Shown: positions 1 through 9,874, numbered from the stretch's first letter. The stretch: DNA of 64,000 bases from Mesobacillus jeotgali (GCF_031759225.1 NZ_CP134494.1:2974501-3038500), one strand, 5' to 3'. The notes: generated from the letters alone by a model not told the origin. A program made the numbers and translations.

Positions 1-370
1 TTTCAGGTTCGGCATGAATCATTTCTACTATACGGTTGTTCTCATCCATCAACGCTACTTTTGGCTGATGGGACGGAACCTTCTCTTCCGGAACAAGTGC
101 ATAGGAAATGATGATTACGACGTCACCTTCATGGACAAGACGAGCTGCTGCTCCGTTAAGGCAAACTACACCGCTTCCTCTTTCCCCAGGAATAATATAT
201 GTTTCGAAGCGCGCGCCATTATTATTATTGACAATTTGCACTTTTTCATTAGCAACCATACCGACTGCATCCAGGATATCTGTGTCGATCGTGATGCTGC
301 CGACGTAGTTAAGGTTTGCTTCAGTAACTCGTGCTCGATGTATTTTAGCATTCATCATGGTGCGGAACAT
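1..370 (-). CDS. panD: Aspartate 1-decarboxylase precursor PanD (C-terminus cut by window edge)
   Basis: PanD decarboxylates L-aspartate to beta-alanine for pantothenate synthesis in the cytosol. The visible 123 residues begin [20 protein letters not shown] and contain the self-cleavage site Gly24-Ser25 in YVGSITID, where the proenzyme splits to form the pyruvoyl cofactor. The conserved stretches [15 protein letters not shown] and [14 protein letters not shown] follow. The family is about 127 residues, so only a few C-terminal residues are missing beyond base 1. A strong purine-rich ribosome binding site (GGGGGATT) precedes the ATG at 370. The gene follows panC by 23 bp and is the last gene of the panB-panC-panD operon visible here. 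Confidence 0.95.
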   Translation of the reverse strand, partial: MFRTMMNAKIHRARVTEANLNYVGSITIDTDILDAVGMVANEKVQIVNNNNGARFETYIIPGERGSGVVCLNGAAARLVHEGDVVIIISYALVPEEKVPSHQPKVALMDENNRIVEMIHAEPE

Positions 371-393
371 GGAATATAATCCCCCTATATAAG

Positions 394-1242
394 TTATTCT
401 ACTTCTAAAATGGTATTATCGATCAATCTGGCTTTAGAGAACTTCACGGCAAGCGCTATGATGACTTTGCCCTTCAGCGTCTTCAATCTCTCTAGCTCAG
501 GATAGGAATAGATTTCAATATAATCAACTGTGCCAGTCGTATTCTCATTTATATGATTTTTCATCGATCCAACAATTTCATCAGGATTTCTTTCGCCGTT
601 TTCTATTGCAAGTTTAGCCATCTTCAGGCTTTTGCTAAGCTCAACTGCCTGTATTCTTTCCTCGTGATTCAGATAGACATTTCTAGAACTTTTTGCAAGA
701 CCATCCTCTTCACGTACTGTTTCAACGGGAATCAATTGTATCGGAAAATTGAAATCCCTGATCATTCCATCGACCACAGCAACCTGTTGGGCATCCTTCA
801 ATCCAAAATAAGCCCTCGTTGGCTGGATGATGTTGAATAGCTTGAAAAGAACAGTTGCTACTCCATCAAAATGGCCAGGCCTTGACTTGCCGCACAGTAC
901 ATCGGTCCTTTCAACAACAGAGACCTTGACTGAAGCATTTCCTGGGTACATTTCTTCTGCAGAAGGATAAAAAATAAAATCTACACCCTCAGTTTCCGCG
1001 ATTTTATGGTCGCGGTCGAAATCCCGTGGATAGGCATCCAAATCCTCTGACGGACCGAATTGAAGTGGATTTACGAAAATGCTCAGGACCACAATGTCAT
1101 TTTCCGGACGGGCATTCTTCATTAATGAGATATGGCCTTCATGGAGGAAGCCCATGGTTGGTACATAACCGATGGTTTTCCCTTCAGATTTCAGTTTTTG
1201 CATTTGTTCTTGCATCTCGGTGATTGTTCTGACGATTTTCAT
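394..1242 (-). CDS. panC: Pantoate--beta-alanine ligase PanC
   Basis: PanC joins pantoate and beta-alanine to form pantothenate, with ATP cleaved to AMP. The protein has 282 residues, the normal family length. It shows the nucleotidyltransferase-type HEGH motif at residues 34-37 in the [10 protein letters not shown] context, the conserved [13 protein letters not shown] segment, and the KSSRNVYL segment near residue 185 that stands in for KMSKS. Its start overlaps the panB stop by 4 bp (ATGA), which implies translational coupling. Its product is made from the PanB-derived pantoate and the PanD product beta-alanine, so the three genes form one pathway unit. Confidence 0.96.
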   Translation of the reverse strand: MKIVRTITEMQEQMQKLKSEGKTIGYVPTMGFLHEGHISLMKNARPENDIVVLSIFVNPLQFGPSEDLDAYPRDFDRDHKIAETEGVDFIFYPSAEEMYPGNASVKVSVVERTDVLCGKSRPGHFDGVATVLFKLFNIIQPTRAYFGLKDAQQVAVVDGMIRDFNFPIQLIPVETVREEDGLAKSSRNVYLNHEERIQAVELSKSLKMAKLAIENGERNPDEIVGSMKNHINENTTGTVDYIEIYSYPELERLKTLKGKVIIALAVKFSKARLIDNTILEVE

Positions 1243-2075
1243 TCTTTTCCCCCGTACAATGCCTTCAATTCTTCTTCCTTCATGGTAAAACTATGTTTAT
1301 CTTCCGGGAAGGCCTTATGTCTCACTTCAGATACATAGGCACTGAGCCCAGTAGAGATCAGTTCATTTACATTCGTATATTGTTTCACAAATTTCGGGAC
1401 TCGGTCCACGCCATACGTGATTATATCATGGTATACAAGCACCTGTCCGTCTACCTCTGCTCCAGCCCCGATTCCAATGGTCGGGATTGCAAGGTTCTGG
1501 CTGACTTGTTCTGCAAGCTGTTTAGGGACGCATTCCAGCACAAGTGCAAAGGCACCTGCCTCTTCGCACTTTTTCGCGTCTTCTATTAATTTCTTTGCAG
1601 AATCCGCGCTTTTTCCCTGTACTTTATATCCACCAAGGACTCCTACAGATTGCGGAGTTAAGCCAAGATGTGCTACTACCGGGACTCCAGCCTTCGTCAG
1701 TGCGTTAATATGTCCGATGACCTCTTCAGCACCTTCTAGTTTAACAGCATTTGCCCCAGTTTCCTGCAAAATTCTCGCTCCGTTTATAAGCGTGTCTTTG
1801 ATCGACAGATGATAGCTCATAAATGGCAAATCGACAACAATGAAGGTGTTGGCCGCTCCACGCCTGACCGCCTTCGAGTGGTGGATCATATCTTCCATCG
1901 TCACCGGTACTGTCGAGTCATAGCCAAGTACGACCATTCCGAGAGAATCACCCACAAGGATCATATCAGCTTCAGCCTGTTCAGCATGCTTGGCTGAAGG
2001 GTAATCATAGGCCGTCACCATGACGATCTTGTTGCCTGTTTGCTTCATTTTCAAGAAATCAGTTGTTTGTTTCAT
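1239..2075 (-). CDS. panB: 3-methyl-2-oxobutanoate hydroxymethyltransferase PanB
   Basis: PanB transfers a hydroxymethyl group from methylene-tetrahydrofolate to 2-ketoisovalerate, giving ketopantoate, the first step of pantothenate synthesis. The sequence carries the family signatures [47 protein letters not shown] and [21 protein letters not shown]. Two ATGs lie two codons apart. I chose the inner one at 2075 (278 residues, [12 protein letters not shown]) because the GGGAGG ribosome binding site is only one base from the outer ATG but about seven from this one, and because B. subtilis PanB begins in the same way. The gene is the first of the panBCD operon. Confidence 0.95.
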   Translation of the reverse strand: MKQTTDFLKMKQTGNKIVMVTAYDYPSAKHAEQAEADMILVGDSLGMVVLGYDSTVPVTMEDMIHHSKAVRRGAANTFIVVDLPFMSYHLSIKDTLINGARILQETGANAVKLEGAEEVIGHINALTKAGVPVVAHLGLTPQSVGVLGGYKVQGKSADSAKKLIEDAKKCEEAGAFALVLECVPKQLAEQVSQNLAIPTIGIGAGAEVDGQVLVYHDIITYGVDRVPKFVKQYTNVNELISTGLSAYVSEVRHKAFPEDKHSFTMKEEELKALYGGKE

Positions 2076-2131
2076 TTTCATTCCTCCCTTTTTCTGAAGA
2101 GGAGATAAAACAATCCATCACTGTCAGACAC

Positions 2132-2167
2132 TAAAAAAGGACCCATCTATACCAGAAGGACCCTTTG
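2132..2167 (-). terminator. Intrinsic terminator or attenuator upstream of panB
   Basis: Read on the minus strand, AAGGGTCC pairs with GGGTCCTT (six Watson-Crick and two G-U pairs) around a 13-nt loop and is followed by a run of T. The G-U pairs exist only in the minus-strand RNA, so it works in that direction. It lies between birA and panB and can end birA transcripts. Because it is in the panB leader it could also be an attenuator. The region 2168-2317 holds no gene; it contains AGAACT and AGTTCT as an inverted pair flanking an AT-rich stretch (about 2226-2259). Confidence 0.6.
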
Positions 2168-2317
2168 CAGCCTGTACTTGTTTCATCCCTCTGTCCCAGT
2201 CCGCTATCGGATCCAGGCAGAACTATTTTGTTTATAATAAGTCAAAAAGGTGCAGTTCTCTCGATACCGCCCAGATTGATTATAGCAAATGACTGCTTTT
2301 TTGGCTACATAACGAAA

Positions 2318-3313
2318 TTAACCATCTACCTGAATATCCGCGGAATATATATGATGAATGTCTCCTGCAGTATCCTCGATTAATAAAACTCCATCTTCCG
2401 TTATTCCGGTGGCTTTTCCCTTGATTTCCCCTGTGATTGTTCTTGCAGTGATCTGCTTTCCGATGCTGATCGCGTAGCTTTCCCACATCAGCTTGATGGG
2501 AAAAAAGCCTTTTTCCAGATAAAGCAAATATAATTTCTCCAATTTTTCCAGTATCGACCTGATCAGTTTTTCCCTGTCTATCATTTTGCCAGATTCAATG
2601 GCAAGCGACGAAGCGATTGGTCGAATTTCCTCAGGAAAATCTTCAATATCTGTATTCACATTGATGCCGATGCCAATAATGATTGAATTGATCCGGTCAG
2701 ATTCCGCCTGGAGCTCGGTAAGGATCCCGGTTATTTTCTTGCCGTTGATGAGTATATCATTCGGCCATTTAATTTCGGGATGTAAGCCTGTTACTTCTTC
2801 AATAGCCTGCACCACTCCTACTGCCGTGATCAATGTCAGCTGCGGGGCTTTAGGGATGGGAATTTTCGGTCTTAGGATAAGGCTCATCCATATACCAGAG
2901 TACTTCGGAGAATGCCATTTCCGGTCCATTCTCCCCCTGCCTGCAGTTTGCTCTTCGGCAATCACGACCGTTCCCTCTTCTGCATGTTCGTAAGCAAGTT
3001 TATACGCAATTTTTTGAGTCGATTCCACGCTGTCATGGTAGTGCAGGTTCCTGCCTAAAAATTGAGTGTTCAAGCCGAGGTTAATTTTATCTGCAGACAT
3101 ATTGTCAGGGATGGATACAATTTTATAGCCTTTTCTTCTAACCGCCTCAAACTGAAAACCCTCTTTGCGGAGCTCTTCGATATGCTTCCAGACTGCCGTA
3201 CGCGAACAGCCCGCAATGTCTGCGAGATGTTGTCCTGACAAGTATTCAGTTTCATTTCTGGTAAAGGCATCAATTAATTTTTTCCTGATTTCTGATTGAA
3301 CGCGCTCAGCCAT
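2318..3313 (-). CDS. birA: Bifunctional biotin--[acetyl-CoA-carboxylase] ligase and biotin operon repressor BirA
   Basis: BirA activates biotin as biotinyl-AMP, attaches it to the biotin carboxyl carrier protein, and represses biotin genes when biotin is plentiful. The 331-residue protein has an N-terminal helix-turn-helix (about residues 27-50, with CSRTAVWKHIEELRKEG), so it is the regulatory, bifunctional type. The biotinyl-AMP loop GRGR is at residues 125-128 and is followed by the substrate-binding segment IKWPNDILINGKKITGIL. Its 5' end overlaps the 3' end of cca by 40 bp. A GGAG sequence 11 nt upstream supports the ATG at 3313. No biotin synthesis gene is in this window. Confidence 0.95.
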   Translation of the reverse strand: MAERVQSEIRKKLIDAFTRNETEYLSGQHLADIAGCSRTAVWKHIEELRKEGFQFEAVRRKGYKIVSIPDNMSADKINLGLNTQFLGRNLHYHDSVESTQKIAYKLAYEHAEEGTVVIAEEQTAGRGRMDRKWHSPKYSGIWMSLILRPKIPIPKAPQLTLITAVGVVQAIEEVTGLHPEIKWPNDILINGKKITGILTELQAESDRINSIIIGIGINVNTDIEDFPEEIRPIASSLAIESGKMIDREKLIRSILEKLEKLYLLYLEKGFFPIKLMWESYAISIGKQITARTITGEIKGKATGITEDGVLLIEDTAGDIHHIYSADIQVDG

Positions 3314-4482
3314 TTCTTTATTTTCTCCTTCTCATTTGGTACTGCGCCAGTGATCACAGAACGTTCAATTTCCTCAAGAATCAGACGCAGCCATGGTCCT
3401 GGGGGTTTATCCATCCAGGACATGACATCATTCCCCGTTACGTTCAATTCCTTGCGGTGCTTTATCGGAAGCCGATCATGCAATCCCTTGATCTTATCGG
3501 TGCTGCAGCTGATTTTTTGCAGGGATGAATATACAATTTCAGCACAAATCGCATCCTCCAGACCTGCTTTATAGACTCTTTCCATATCCCAGTCTTTTTC
3601 TAGACGGTTCAATAATAATGAATGAACTCTGTTGATCCTCTTAATTTTACTCACTGGAAGCTTCCATTGTCTTAGGAAATCTTCAACCTCATTATCCTTC
3701 AATCCTAATTCAAAAACTAACAGAACCCAGGATTCTATCAGCTCGAAGTTCTCTGTTAATTGACTCGAAAACCGTTTGACTGCATCAGCGTGCTCCTTCA
3801 ATCCTGGCAAAAAGCGAATCATCCCGCTTTCCGAAAGCAATTGGACAGCTTCTCTCCTGCCTGTCCCCATGAGCAATTTCTCAAATTCCACCGTTTTTCG
3901 TTCGACCGCTATGTTCTCCAGCAAATGACACTGCGCAGCAAGCGACTCTAAAGTGCTCTTTTCAATAGAAAAAGATAATTGTGACTGGAATCTGACAGCC
4001 CTTAACATCCTTAGTGCATCTTCTCCGAATCGTTCATCTGGATTGCCAACTGTAGCTATTTGTTTGTTTTTTATTGCTTCTTTTCCTGCGAAAGGATCGA
4101 TAATGTTCCCATCTTTGTCCATCGCCATTGCATTCATCGTGAAATCGCGCCGCTGAAGATCTTCCTTTAATGACCGAATAAATGACACCTTATCAGGCCT
4201 GCGAAAATCAGAGTAGTTTTCTTCAGAACGGAATGTCGTGATTTCATAATGGCCGCCATAATAATGGACGAGTATCGTTCCATGTTCAATTCCCACATCA
4301 TTTGTTTTAGGAAAGATTTCTTTTAACTCCTCAGGTAATGCCGAGGTAGCGATATCCACATCCGATATTTCGCGTCCCAGGATATGATCCCTGACGGAAC
4401 CGCCGACAAAATAGGCTTCAAATCCAGCATTCTCGATTAATTCAAGGACAGGTACTGCCTGTTTGAATGGATCGCCAATCAT
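3274..4482 (-). CDS. cca: CCA tRNA nucleotidyltransferase
   Basis: This enzyme adds or repairs the 3'-terminal CCA of tRNAs without a template. The 402-residue protein has the class II nucleotidyltransferase head: GGSVRD at residues 27-32 and the metal-binding pair Asp41 and Asp43 in DVDIATSA. It then has the [12 protein letters not shown] and [12 protein letters not shown] signatures that select ATP and CTP. Length and order match B. subtilis Cca (PapS). It overlaps the bshA stop by 4 bp upstream and birA by 40 bp downstream, so bshB1, bshA, cca and birA are probably cotranscribed. Confidence 0.96.
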   Translation of the reverse strand: MIGDPFKQAVPVLELIENAGFEAYFVGGSVRDHILGREISDVDIATSALPEELKEIFPKTNDVGIEHGTILVHYYGGHYEITTFRSEENYSDFRRPDKVSFIRSLKEDLQRRDFTMNAMAMDKDGNIIDPFAGKEAIKNKQIATVGNPDERFGEDALRMLRAVRFQSQLSFSIEKSTLESLAAQCHLLENIAVERKTVEFEKLLMGTGRREAVQLLSESGMIRFLPGLKEHADAVKRFSSQLTENFELIESWVLLVFELGLKDNEVEDFLRQWKLPVSKIKRINRVHSLLLNRLEKDWDMERVYKAGLEDAICAEIVYSSLQKISCSTDKIKGLHDRLPIKHRKELNVTGNDVMSWMDKPPGPWLRLILEEIERSVITGAVPNEKEKIKKWLSAFNQKSGKN

Positions 4483-5618
4483 TGTTCATCCTGCCCAACG
4501 ATAGTATAGTAAATGTTTTCATATTCAGATACAATTTGTTCAGCGCTGAAGCACTTCTCTGCCCGTTCTATCGAGTTTTCGGCAAAAGCCTGGTGTAAGT
4601 CCGGGTTTGAAAGGATATTAACAGCTTTACTGGTAATCTCTTCGATATTTCCTAATTCGCATACGAATCCCGTCTCTCCATCGACAATCACTTCCGGGAT
4701 TCCTCCTACGTTCGTTCCGATACATGGGACGCCACAAGCCATCGCTTCCAAAGCAACCAGTCCGAAGCTTTCTTTTTCTGAAAGGAGCAGCATAAGATCA
4801 CTTATAGAATATAATTCCTCTACTCTTTCCTGTTTTCCAAGAAGCAGGACTCTGTCGCGGATTCCGAGTTCACTTGCAAGGCTGCAGACAGTCTTCATTT
4901 CCGGGCCATCTCCTACCAGCAAAAGTTTAGCCGGCATTTTTCCAGCAATACCTGCGAATGCTTTAATGACATCTGGAACTCTTTTAACTGGCCGGAAGTT
5001 GGAAACATGGATGACCACTTTTTCTTCAGGCAGGATTCCATATTCCTTTTTTAGGTCTAAGGATTGTATTCGTTTATTGACACGAGTGTCGATGAAATTA
5101 TAAACGCAGTCAATTTCTTTATCCGGTTTGATTAAATCATAGGTTTGCTGGATTAGCGAATTGGATACTGCTGTAACATAATCCGACTTTTCAATTCCGA
5201 AACGGATCGCATCTGTAAGAGATGGATCATACCCAAGTACAGTTATATCTGTACCGTGAAGCGTGGTGACAATCTTCAGATCGCGTCCACTCATCTGGCG
5301 GGCCAAAATAGCACAGACCGCATGGGGAATTGCATAATGTACATGAAGGACATCTAGATTTTCCAAAACTGCGACCTCTGCAATCTTGCTGGCGAGCGCG
5401 ATATCATATGGCGGATATTGAAAGACCGAGTATTGATTGACCTCTACCTCATGAGAATAGATATTCCGGTACATTTTTTTCAGCCGGAAGGGAAGGCTCG
5501 AGGAAATAAAATGGATCTCATGTCCTTTCTCTGCAAGCAGCTTCCCGAGTTCTGTTGCGACAACACCAGACCCTCCCACTGTCGGGTAACAGGTTATGCC
5601 AATTTTTAATTTTTTCAT
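4479..5618 (-). CDS. bshA: N-acetyl-alpha-D-glucosaminyl L-malate synthase BshA
   Basis: BshA transfers GlcNAc from UDP-GlcNAc to L-malate, the first step of bacillithiol synthesis. The protein is a 379-residue GT4 glycosyltransferase. The N-terminal [18 protein letters not shown] forms the acceptor side of a GT-B fold. The middle segment [14 protein letters not shown] and the C-terminal E-x7-E motif in [19 protein letters not shown] bind the nucleotide sugar. The start overlaps the bshB1 stop by 4 bp. Bacillithiol is the low-molecular-weight thiol of Bacillaceae. The reductase ypdA, which acts on its oxidised form, is also in this window near 49 kb. Confidence 0.95.
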   Translation of the reverse strand: MKKLKIGITCYPTVGGSGVVATELGKLLAEKGHEIHFISSSLPFRLKKMYRNIYSHEVEVNQYSVFQYPPYDIALASKIAEVAVLENLDVLHVHYAIPHAVCAILARQMSGRDLKIVTTLHGTDITVLGYDPSLTDAIRFGIEKSDYVTAVSNSLIQQTYDLIKPDKEIDCVYNFIDTRVNKRIQSLDLKKEYGILPEEKVVIHVSNFRPVKRVPDVIKAFAGIAGKMPAKLLLVGDGPEMKTVCSLASELGIRDRVLLLGKQERVEELYSISDLMLLLSEKESFGLVALEAMACGVPCIGTNVGGIPEVIVDGETGFVCELGNIEEITSKAVNILSNPDLHQAFAENSIERAEKCFSAEQIVSEYENIYYTIVGQDEQ

Positions 5619-6340
5619 TTTCCTTCCCCTAACAAATCCTTGTGGATTAACAATGGTTTTTTAGATATAAAGCCCTCGGCATAGGCCACACCGGCTTCCT
5701 TGCCGAATAATTTCTCGCGGGCCTCAACTGTTTCGATATAGCCATTAACAAGCGGAGTATCGAATGTGGCTGCCCCTTTCATGAATTGGCTTTCATAGGC
5801 ATTCAGTGCATTGATTTTTAGATGGATCGTATCTGAAACATCAACAACAAAATCAGGTTTGTGGAATCCATTAATCATATAAAAATACAAAGCTTTTGGC
5901 CTATGTGGTGCCAATCCATGCTCTTCATCATATCTTCTTACTGCTGCCGAAAAGACCGCCTCCTCGACAAGGCGGGCACAGCTGCCATGGTCAGGATGAC
6001 GGTCATCAAAATAAGGTGCAAAAACTATGTCCGGTGTGTTTCGCCTGATCACTCTAACAATTTTCCTTATGTATTCATCCTTTAAAAACAAGCCTCTGTC
6101 CGGCAAATCAAGGGCTTCCCTCATCTTCACCCCAAGAATGCCGGCTGCTTCATTTGCTTCACGGCTCCTTGTATCTACCGTTCCATTCGAAGACATTTCC
6201 GCTTTCGTCAAATCACATATCCCGATGGATTTTCCTTCAGCAGCATATTTTGCGATTGTTCCGCCCATTCCGATCTCAACATCATCAGCATGGGCGCCAA
6301 ATGCCAGCATATCAAGCTTCATTGCTTCCATTTTCATCAC
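5615..6340 (-). CDS. bshB1: N-acetyl-alpha-D-glucosaminyl L-malate deacetylase BshB1
   Basis: BshB1 removes the acetyl group from GlcNAc-malate, the second step of bacillithiol synthesis. The protein is a LmbE/PIG-L family zinc hydrolase of up to 241 residues, with the metal motif AHADDVEIG near the N-terminus and [10 protein letters not shown] in the middle providing the remaining histidines. The start is uncertain: ATGs at 6340, 6331 and 6322 are all in frame and none has a textbook ribosome binding site. The family usually begins only a few residues before the AHADD motif. The gene overlaps the mgsA stop and is coupled to bshA. Confidence 0.93.
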   Translation of the reverse strand: MMKMEAMKLDMLAFGAHADDVEIGMGGTIAKYAAEGKSIGICDLTKAEMSSNGTVDTRSREANEAAGILGVKMREALDLPDRGLFLKDEYIRKIVRVIRRNTPDIVFAPYFDDRHPDHGSCARLVEEAVFSAAVRRYDEEHGLAPHRPKALYFYMINGFHKPDFVVDVSDTIHLKINALNAYESQFMKGAATFDTPLVNGYIETVEAREKLFGKEAGVAYAEGFISKKPLLIHKDLLGEGK

Positions 6341-6743
6341 CAGTTTCTTCTTTCACTATATTTCGCCAGTCCAGATCTCCTCTTTCGATGCCTTTGACGA
6401 GAATCTCCGCTGTTCCCATATTGGTCGCAAGCGGAACAGAATATACATCACAAAGCCGTACCAGGGCAGTCACATCAGGCTCATGCGGCTGGGCAGTGAG
6501 TGGATCCCTGAAGAAGAATACTGCATCCATTAGATTGTTGGCGATTCGCGCACCAATTTCCTGGTCACCGCCAAGGGGGCCGGATTGGAACCGTGTTACG
6601 TTCAGACCTGTTGCTTCAATGATCCTTAGCCCTGTAGTTCCAGTAGCGAATAATGTATGTTTCTCAAAAATTTCTTTATAAGCGACTGCAAATCCCACCA
6701 GATCATCTTTCTTTTTATCGTGGGCAATTAAGGCAATATTCAT
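6312..6743 (-). CDS. mgsA: Methylglyoxal synthase MgsA
   Basis: MgsA converts dihydroxyacetone phosphate to methylglyoxal and phosphate, a bypass of lower glycolysis. The protein has 143 residues and starts [16 protein letters not shown]. It shows the phosphate-binding ATGTTG and [14 protein letters not shown] segments (the latter with the catalytic Asp) and QPHEPDV with the conserved His. It lies between dapB (11 bp upstream) and bshB1 (overlapping), as in B. subtilis. Placing it next to bacillithiol genes makes sense physiologically, since bacillithiol helps detoxify methylglyoxal; that link is inference. Confidence 0.95.
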   Translation of the reverse strand: MNIALIAHDKKKDDLVGFAVAYKEIFEKHTLFATGTTGLRIIEATGLNVTRFQSGPLGGDQEIGARIANNLMDAVFFFRDPLTAQPHEPDVTALVRLCDVYSVPLATNMGTAEILVKGIERGDLDWRNIVKEETGDENGSNEA

Positions 6744-6754
6744 TGGTTTCTCCC

Positions 6755-7558
6755 CTATTCAATGATATTCTCTAATCCATAAACAAAAGCATCCATTTTC
6801 ATGACTGTATCCACCGCAAGCTTTACTCCAGACATAAAGGAGCTTCGATTGTAAGAATCATGGCGTATCGTCAATGTTTGTCCATCAGCGCCAAATAACA
6901 CTTGCTGGTGGGCAATCAGTCCAGGCAGCCTGACAGAGTGAATATGCATTCCTTCATAATCCGCACCGCGTGCACCCTGAATAGTTTCCTTTTCGTCAGC
7001 ATGGCCCTGTTTTTTAGGATCACGAACATCCGATATCATTTGGGCCGTTTTTACGGCTGTACCTGATGGCGCATCCAGCTTCTGATCATGGTGCAGTTCA
7101 ATTATTTCTACATCATTGAAGTATTTTGCGGCCATTTGTGAAAATTTCATCATCAGCACTGCCCCGACTGCAAAGTTTGGAGCAATGATACAGCCTGTTT
7201 CCTGTTCAGCGCACAGCTGTTCAAGTTCTTCAAGGTCCTCTTTGCTGAACCCTGTTGTTCCTACTACTGGTCGAACTTTATATTTCAAAGCAGTCCTTGT
7301 GTGAAACATGCCGACTTCAGGTGTCGTCAGATCGATCAATACATCCGGCTCCACTTCCTGGAGACATTTCTCAAAATCCGTATATATTAGGGCATCACTC
7401 TCAGGAAAACCGTCAAGGTCCCCAATTTTCTTTCCTTCATATTTTCTGTCAACAACTCCTGAGAGTTCATATTCTTCTGTTCCCAGTACGAGATTGACAG
7501 CCTCTTTTCCCATTCTTCCACGTGGTCCTGCAATGACTATTTTTACTTTTTCCATCAT
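6755..7558 (-). CDS. dapB: 4-hydroxy-tetrahydrodipicolinate reductase DapB
   Basis: DapB reduces hydroxy-tetrahydrodipicolinate with NAD(P)H in the lysine and diaminopimelate pathway. In a spore former the pathway also feeds dipicolinate. The protein has 267 residues. The Rossmann motif [11 protein letters not shown] lies at the N-terminus (the usual GxxGxMG), VVGTTGFS in the middle, and the catalytic segment [15 protein letters not shown] contains the key histidines and lysine. A GGAG sequence lies six bases before the first of two tandem ATGs, so the start is at 7558 or 7555. It follows ypjD closely. Confidence 0.96.
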   Translation of the reverse strand: MMEKVKIVIAGPRGRMGKEAVNLVLGTEEYELSGVVDRKYEGKKIGDLDGFPESDALIYTDFEKCLQEVEPDVLIDLTTPEVGMFHTRTALKYKVRPVVGTTGFSKEDLEELEQLCAEQETGCIIAPNFAVGAVLMMKFSQMAAKYFNDVEIIELHHDQKLDAPSGTAVKTAQMISDVRDPKKQGHADEKETIQGARGADYEGMHIHSVRLPGLIAHQQVLFGADGQTLTIRHDSYNRSSFMSGVKLAVDTVMKMDAFVYGLENIIE

Positions 7559-7569
7559 TCCTGTCTCCT

Positions 7570-7902
7570 TTAACTGTCTTTTCTCGTCCAGCGGTCTTTG
7601 TCTCTTGTATTGAACTTTTTCATGACAATGTTATGTGCTTCTTCCAGGTCTATATTCAATGAGTTGGCAAAACAAATCATAACAAATAGCATATCTCCCA
7701 ACTCTTCCTCAATTGTCTTTTCTTTTTCATCGTTTTTCTTCGGCTTCTCGCCATAATAGTGGTTTACCTCGCGAGCCAGCTCCCCGAGCTCCTCGGTCAT
7801 GCGAGCAGTCAAAGCTAGCGGACTGAAGTAACCCTCTTTAAACTGGCTAATATAAGCATCCACTTCCTGCTGGAGTTCTTTCATCGTTTTATTTTCACTC
7901 AA
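7570..7902 (-). CDS. ypjD: MazG-like nucleotide pyrophosphohydrolase YpjD
   Basis: This is a small all-alpha NTP pyrophosphohydrolase of the MazG/dUTPase-like superfamily, predicted to hydrolyse non-canonical or excess dNTPs. The magnesium-binding [10 protein letters not shown] and [19 protein letters not shown] helices are both present. No ATG fits: an upstream GTG at 7911 (113 residues) and a TTG at 7902 (110 residues, [11 protein letters not shown]) are possible. I prefer the TTG because GGTGAG lies at suitable distance, but this is not certain. It is the first gene of the ypjD-dapB-mgsA-bsh-cca-birA cluster. A promoter candidate lies at 7950-7978. Confidence 0.88.
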   Translation of the reverse strand: MSENKTMKELQQEVDAYISQFKEGYFSPLALTARMTEELGELAREVNHYYGEKPKKNDEKEKTIEEELGDMLFVMICFANSLNIDLEEAHNIVMKKFNTRDKDRWTRKDS

Positions 7903-7949
7903 GAAACTCACCCAACCTTTAATATGTATGATGAACGTTATCTATATCG

Positions 7950-7978
7950 ATGTTAGCTTAATGAAGGTGCTTTGACAA
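7950..7978 (-). promoter_or_regulatory. Sigma-A-type promoter for the ypjD-dapB-mgsA-bshB1 cluster
   Basis: On the minus strand TTGTCA (7978-7973) is followed after 17 bp by TAACAT (7955-7950). The -35 box overlaps the -35 box of a plus-strand promoter candidate, so the two divergent promoters would compete for one site. Confidence 0.45.
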
Positions 7979-8001
7979 ATATTTTTATTTCAAACTATTT
8001 A
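7972..8001 (+). promoter_or_regulatory. Candidate plus-strand promoter with consensus -35 box
   Basis: A perfect TTGACA (7972-7977) is followed after 18 bp by TATTTA (7996-8001). It would transcribe the small reading frame at 8066 and possibly ypjC. The -35 hexamer is shared with the divergent promoter for ypjD. The -10 box is weak. Confidence 0.35.
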
Positions 8002-8065
8002 TGGGCATAAAAGCAATATAGCTTAATATCACGATGTAAAGCCGAAACGTTACGGGAGAAGAATC

Positions 8066-8137
8066 ATGGAAAATTCCGACTCTTCCAGTCCCTCCTGTAA
8101 AAGATTGCCCTTGTTGGTTATATTTTATATAATATAA
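8066..8137 (+). CDS. Possible 23-residue small protein upstream of ypjC
   Basis: A short frame encodes MENSDSSSPSCKRLPLLVIF plus three more residues, ending in TAA at 8135-8137. A GGGAG ribosome binding site ends seven bases before the ATG, and a TTGACA promoter candidate lies upstream. The C-terminal half is hydrophobic. I recognise no family. The frame overlaps the likely ypjC promoter, so it may be accidental or a leader peptide. Confidence 0.25.
   Translation: MENSDSSSPSCKRLPLLVIFYII
8105..8133 (+). promoter_or_regulatory. Sigma-A-type promoter for ypjC
   Basis: TTGCCC (8105-8110) and a perfect TATAAT (8128-8133) are separated by 17 bp. The ypjC start codon lies about 50 bp downstream, giving a short leader. 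Confidence 0.55.
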
Positions 8138-8184
8138 GCGCTTTACAAGGTAAGTTTAGTCGTACTATTTGGGAGGAATTCAAC

Positions 8185-9057
8185 GTGCTCAACGGCTTAA
8201 GAATCAAAAACATCTTTTTCATTTTGCTTGGTGCGGCTATTTTTTCATTTGGCCTCGTCCATTTCAATATGCAGAATAACCTGGCAGAAGGTGGATTCAC
8301 CGGAATCACCCTCTTGCTTTATTTCGTATTTGGATGGTCTCCTTCGATTACGAACTTATTATTAAACCTGCCGCTGTTTTTTATAGGCTGGAAGCTGCTT
8401 GGCCGGAATGTATTCATTTATACAATCATAGGCACTGTAGGTGTTTCCATCTTCCTGGCTATATTCCAAAAATATCAAATTGAAATGCCTTTATATGAAG
8501 ACCTATTTTTAGCTGCCTTGTTTGCGGGCGTGTTCATCGGGATCGGCCTGGGTATCATCTTCCGTTACGGCGGAACAACAGGTGGAGTCGACATTATTGC
8601 AAGACTCGCACAGAAATATTTTGGATGGACGATGGGCCGGACAATGTTCATGTTCGACTTTGGCGTAATAACACTTTCCCTTCTTACATATCTGAACTAC
8701 AGGGAGGCCATGTATACGCTCGTAGTCGTTTTCGTGGGAGCCAGGGTGATCGACTTTATGCAGGAAGGTGCATACGCTGCAAGAGGAGCCATGATTATTT
8801 CGGAAAAAAATGAGGATATCGCAGCCAAAATCATGAAAGAAATGGACCGGGGTGTCACCAGCCTGAAAGCTGTCGGCTCTTACACAAAAGCTGAAAGAGA
8901 TGTTTTATACTGCGTGGTTGCCAAGAACGAAATCGTCCGATTGAAAAGTGTCATTAATTCAGTCGATCCACACGCATTTGTGTCGGTTACAGTGGTCCAT
9001 GATGTACTTGGTGAAGGTTTTACGCTTGATGAAAATAAGCTGCCTTTGGAAAGATAG
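8185..9057 (+). CDS. ypjC: YitT/YpjC family integral membrane protein
   Basis: The protein has 290 residues and about five to six hydrophobic membrane segments in its first 200 residues (for example IFFILLGAAIFSFGL, GVFIGIGLGIIFRYGG and YTLVVVFVGARVIDF), then a soluble C-terminal DUF2179 domain with GVTSLKAVGSYTKAERDVLYCVV. This two-part layout is typical of the YitT/YpjC family, whose biochemical role is unknown. The start is GTG at 8185, eight bases after a GGGAGG ribosome binding site. It is one of few plus-strand genes here and is transcribed alone from its own promoter. Confidence 0.9.
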   Translation: MLNGLRIKNIFFILLGAAIFSFGLVHFNMQNNLAEGGFTGITLLLYFVFGWSPSITNLLLNLPLFFIGWKLLGRNVFIYTIIGTVGVSIFLAIFQKYQIEMPLYEDLFLAALFAGVFIGIGLGIIFRYGGTTGGVDIIARLAQKYFGWTMGRTMFMFDFGVITLSLLTYLNYREAMYTLVVVFVGARVIDFMQEGAYAARGAMIISEKNEDIAAKIMKEMDRGVTSLKAVGSYTKAERDVLYCVVAKNEIVRLKSVINSVDPHAFVSVTVVHDVLGEGFTLDENKLPLER

Positions 9058-9103
9058 AATCAAGAATGTTAATACCAGCCAAGGTTGAAATAAATCAGGG
9101 CAT

Positions 9104-9134
9104 AAAAAAAATCCGGACATGTCCGGATTTTTTT
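9104..9134. terminator. Bidirectional intrinsic terminator between ypjC and the zinc protease gene
   Basis: A perfect palindrome, ATCCGGACATGTCCGGAT (9111-9128), is flanked by A-tracts on the left and T-tracts on the right. It can stop transcription from both convergent genes. Confidence 0.9.
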
Positions 9135-9135
9135 C

Positions 9136-9813
9136 TTAATCTTCACTAGTCATCCCTGTGTAAATCATTACTAGTCGAACAAGTTCAAGCACTGCAACAG
9201 CTGCTGCTGCTACATATGTTAAAGCAGCGGCATTCAGTACTTTTTTCGTTTCTCTTTCTTCATCATTTCTGATGATTCCGGCTGACACCACTTGGTCCAT
9301 CGCCCGGTTTGATGCGTTAAATTCGACCGGCAGAGTAACCAGTTGGAACACAACAGCAGCGGCCATGAAAAGGATACCAAGTAAAAGCAATCCGCTTAAT
9401 TGAGCAAAAATCCCAATCAGGATCAGGATCCATGAAAAGTTCGAACCCAGATTCGCCACCGGAACAAGCGCATGACGGAAACGAAGGAAAGAATAGTCCT
9501 CAGCATCCTGAATCGCATGGCCTACTTCGTGAGCAGCAATTGCAGCTGCTGCGACTGAATGGCCGAAAAAGTTATTTGAAGATAAACGGACAACCTTTGA
9601 ACGCGGATCATAGTGATCACTCAGGTAACCCCTGGTTTCCTCGACACCAACATTGTATAAACCGTTATCATCAAGTATTTTACGGGCCACTTCTGCGCCC
9701 GTCATTTGGGATGAAGAAGCGACCTGTGAATATTTCTTGTATGCTCCTTTTACCTTGAATTGAGCCCATAATGGGATCAAAATAATAAGCGCAAAATAAA
9801 TTAACGTAGACAT
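9136..9813 (-). CDS. Membrane zinc metallopeptidase (YugP-type, zinc peptidase family 2)
   Basis: The 225-residue protein starts with a membrane helix (LIYFALIILIPLWAQF) and contains the zinc motif HEVGH in AAIAAHEVGHAIQDAEDYSFL, where both histidines and the glutamate are intact. Two or three further membrane helices follow (WILILIGIFAQLSGLLLLGILFMAAAVVF and a C-terminal one). This arrangement matches B. subtilis YugP, a putative neutral zinc metallopeptidase whose substrate is unknown. It is transcribed from the minus strand and shares a terminator with ypjC. A usable start with AGGGGAGG upstream is at 9813. The function is inferred from the family only. Confidence 0.88.
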   Translation of the reverse strand: MSTLIYFALIILIPLWAQFKVKGAYKKYSQVASSSQMTGAEVARKILDDNGLYNVGVEETRGYLSDHYDPRSKVVRLSSNNFFGHSVAAAAIAAHEVGHAIQDAEDYSFLRFRHALVPVANLGSNFSWILILIGIFAQLSGLLLLGILFMAAAVVFQLVTLPVEFNASNRAMDQVVSAGIIRNDEERETKKVLNAAALTYVAAAAVAVLELVRLVMIYTGMTSED

Positions 9814-9874
9814 CTAGTACCTCCCCTTACATCTCATGATGTTATCACTATTTTATAAATACTAGAATACAGTG

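Noticed and set aside
2168..2317. Riboswitch or T-box in the panB leader
   Set aside because: No T-box sequence or known riboswitch core could be found; only a terminator-like hairpin is clear.
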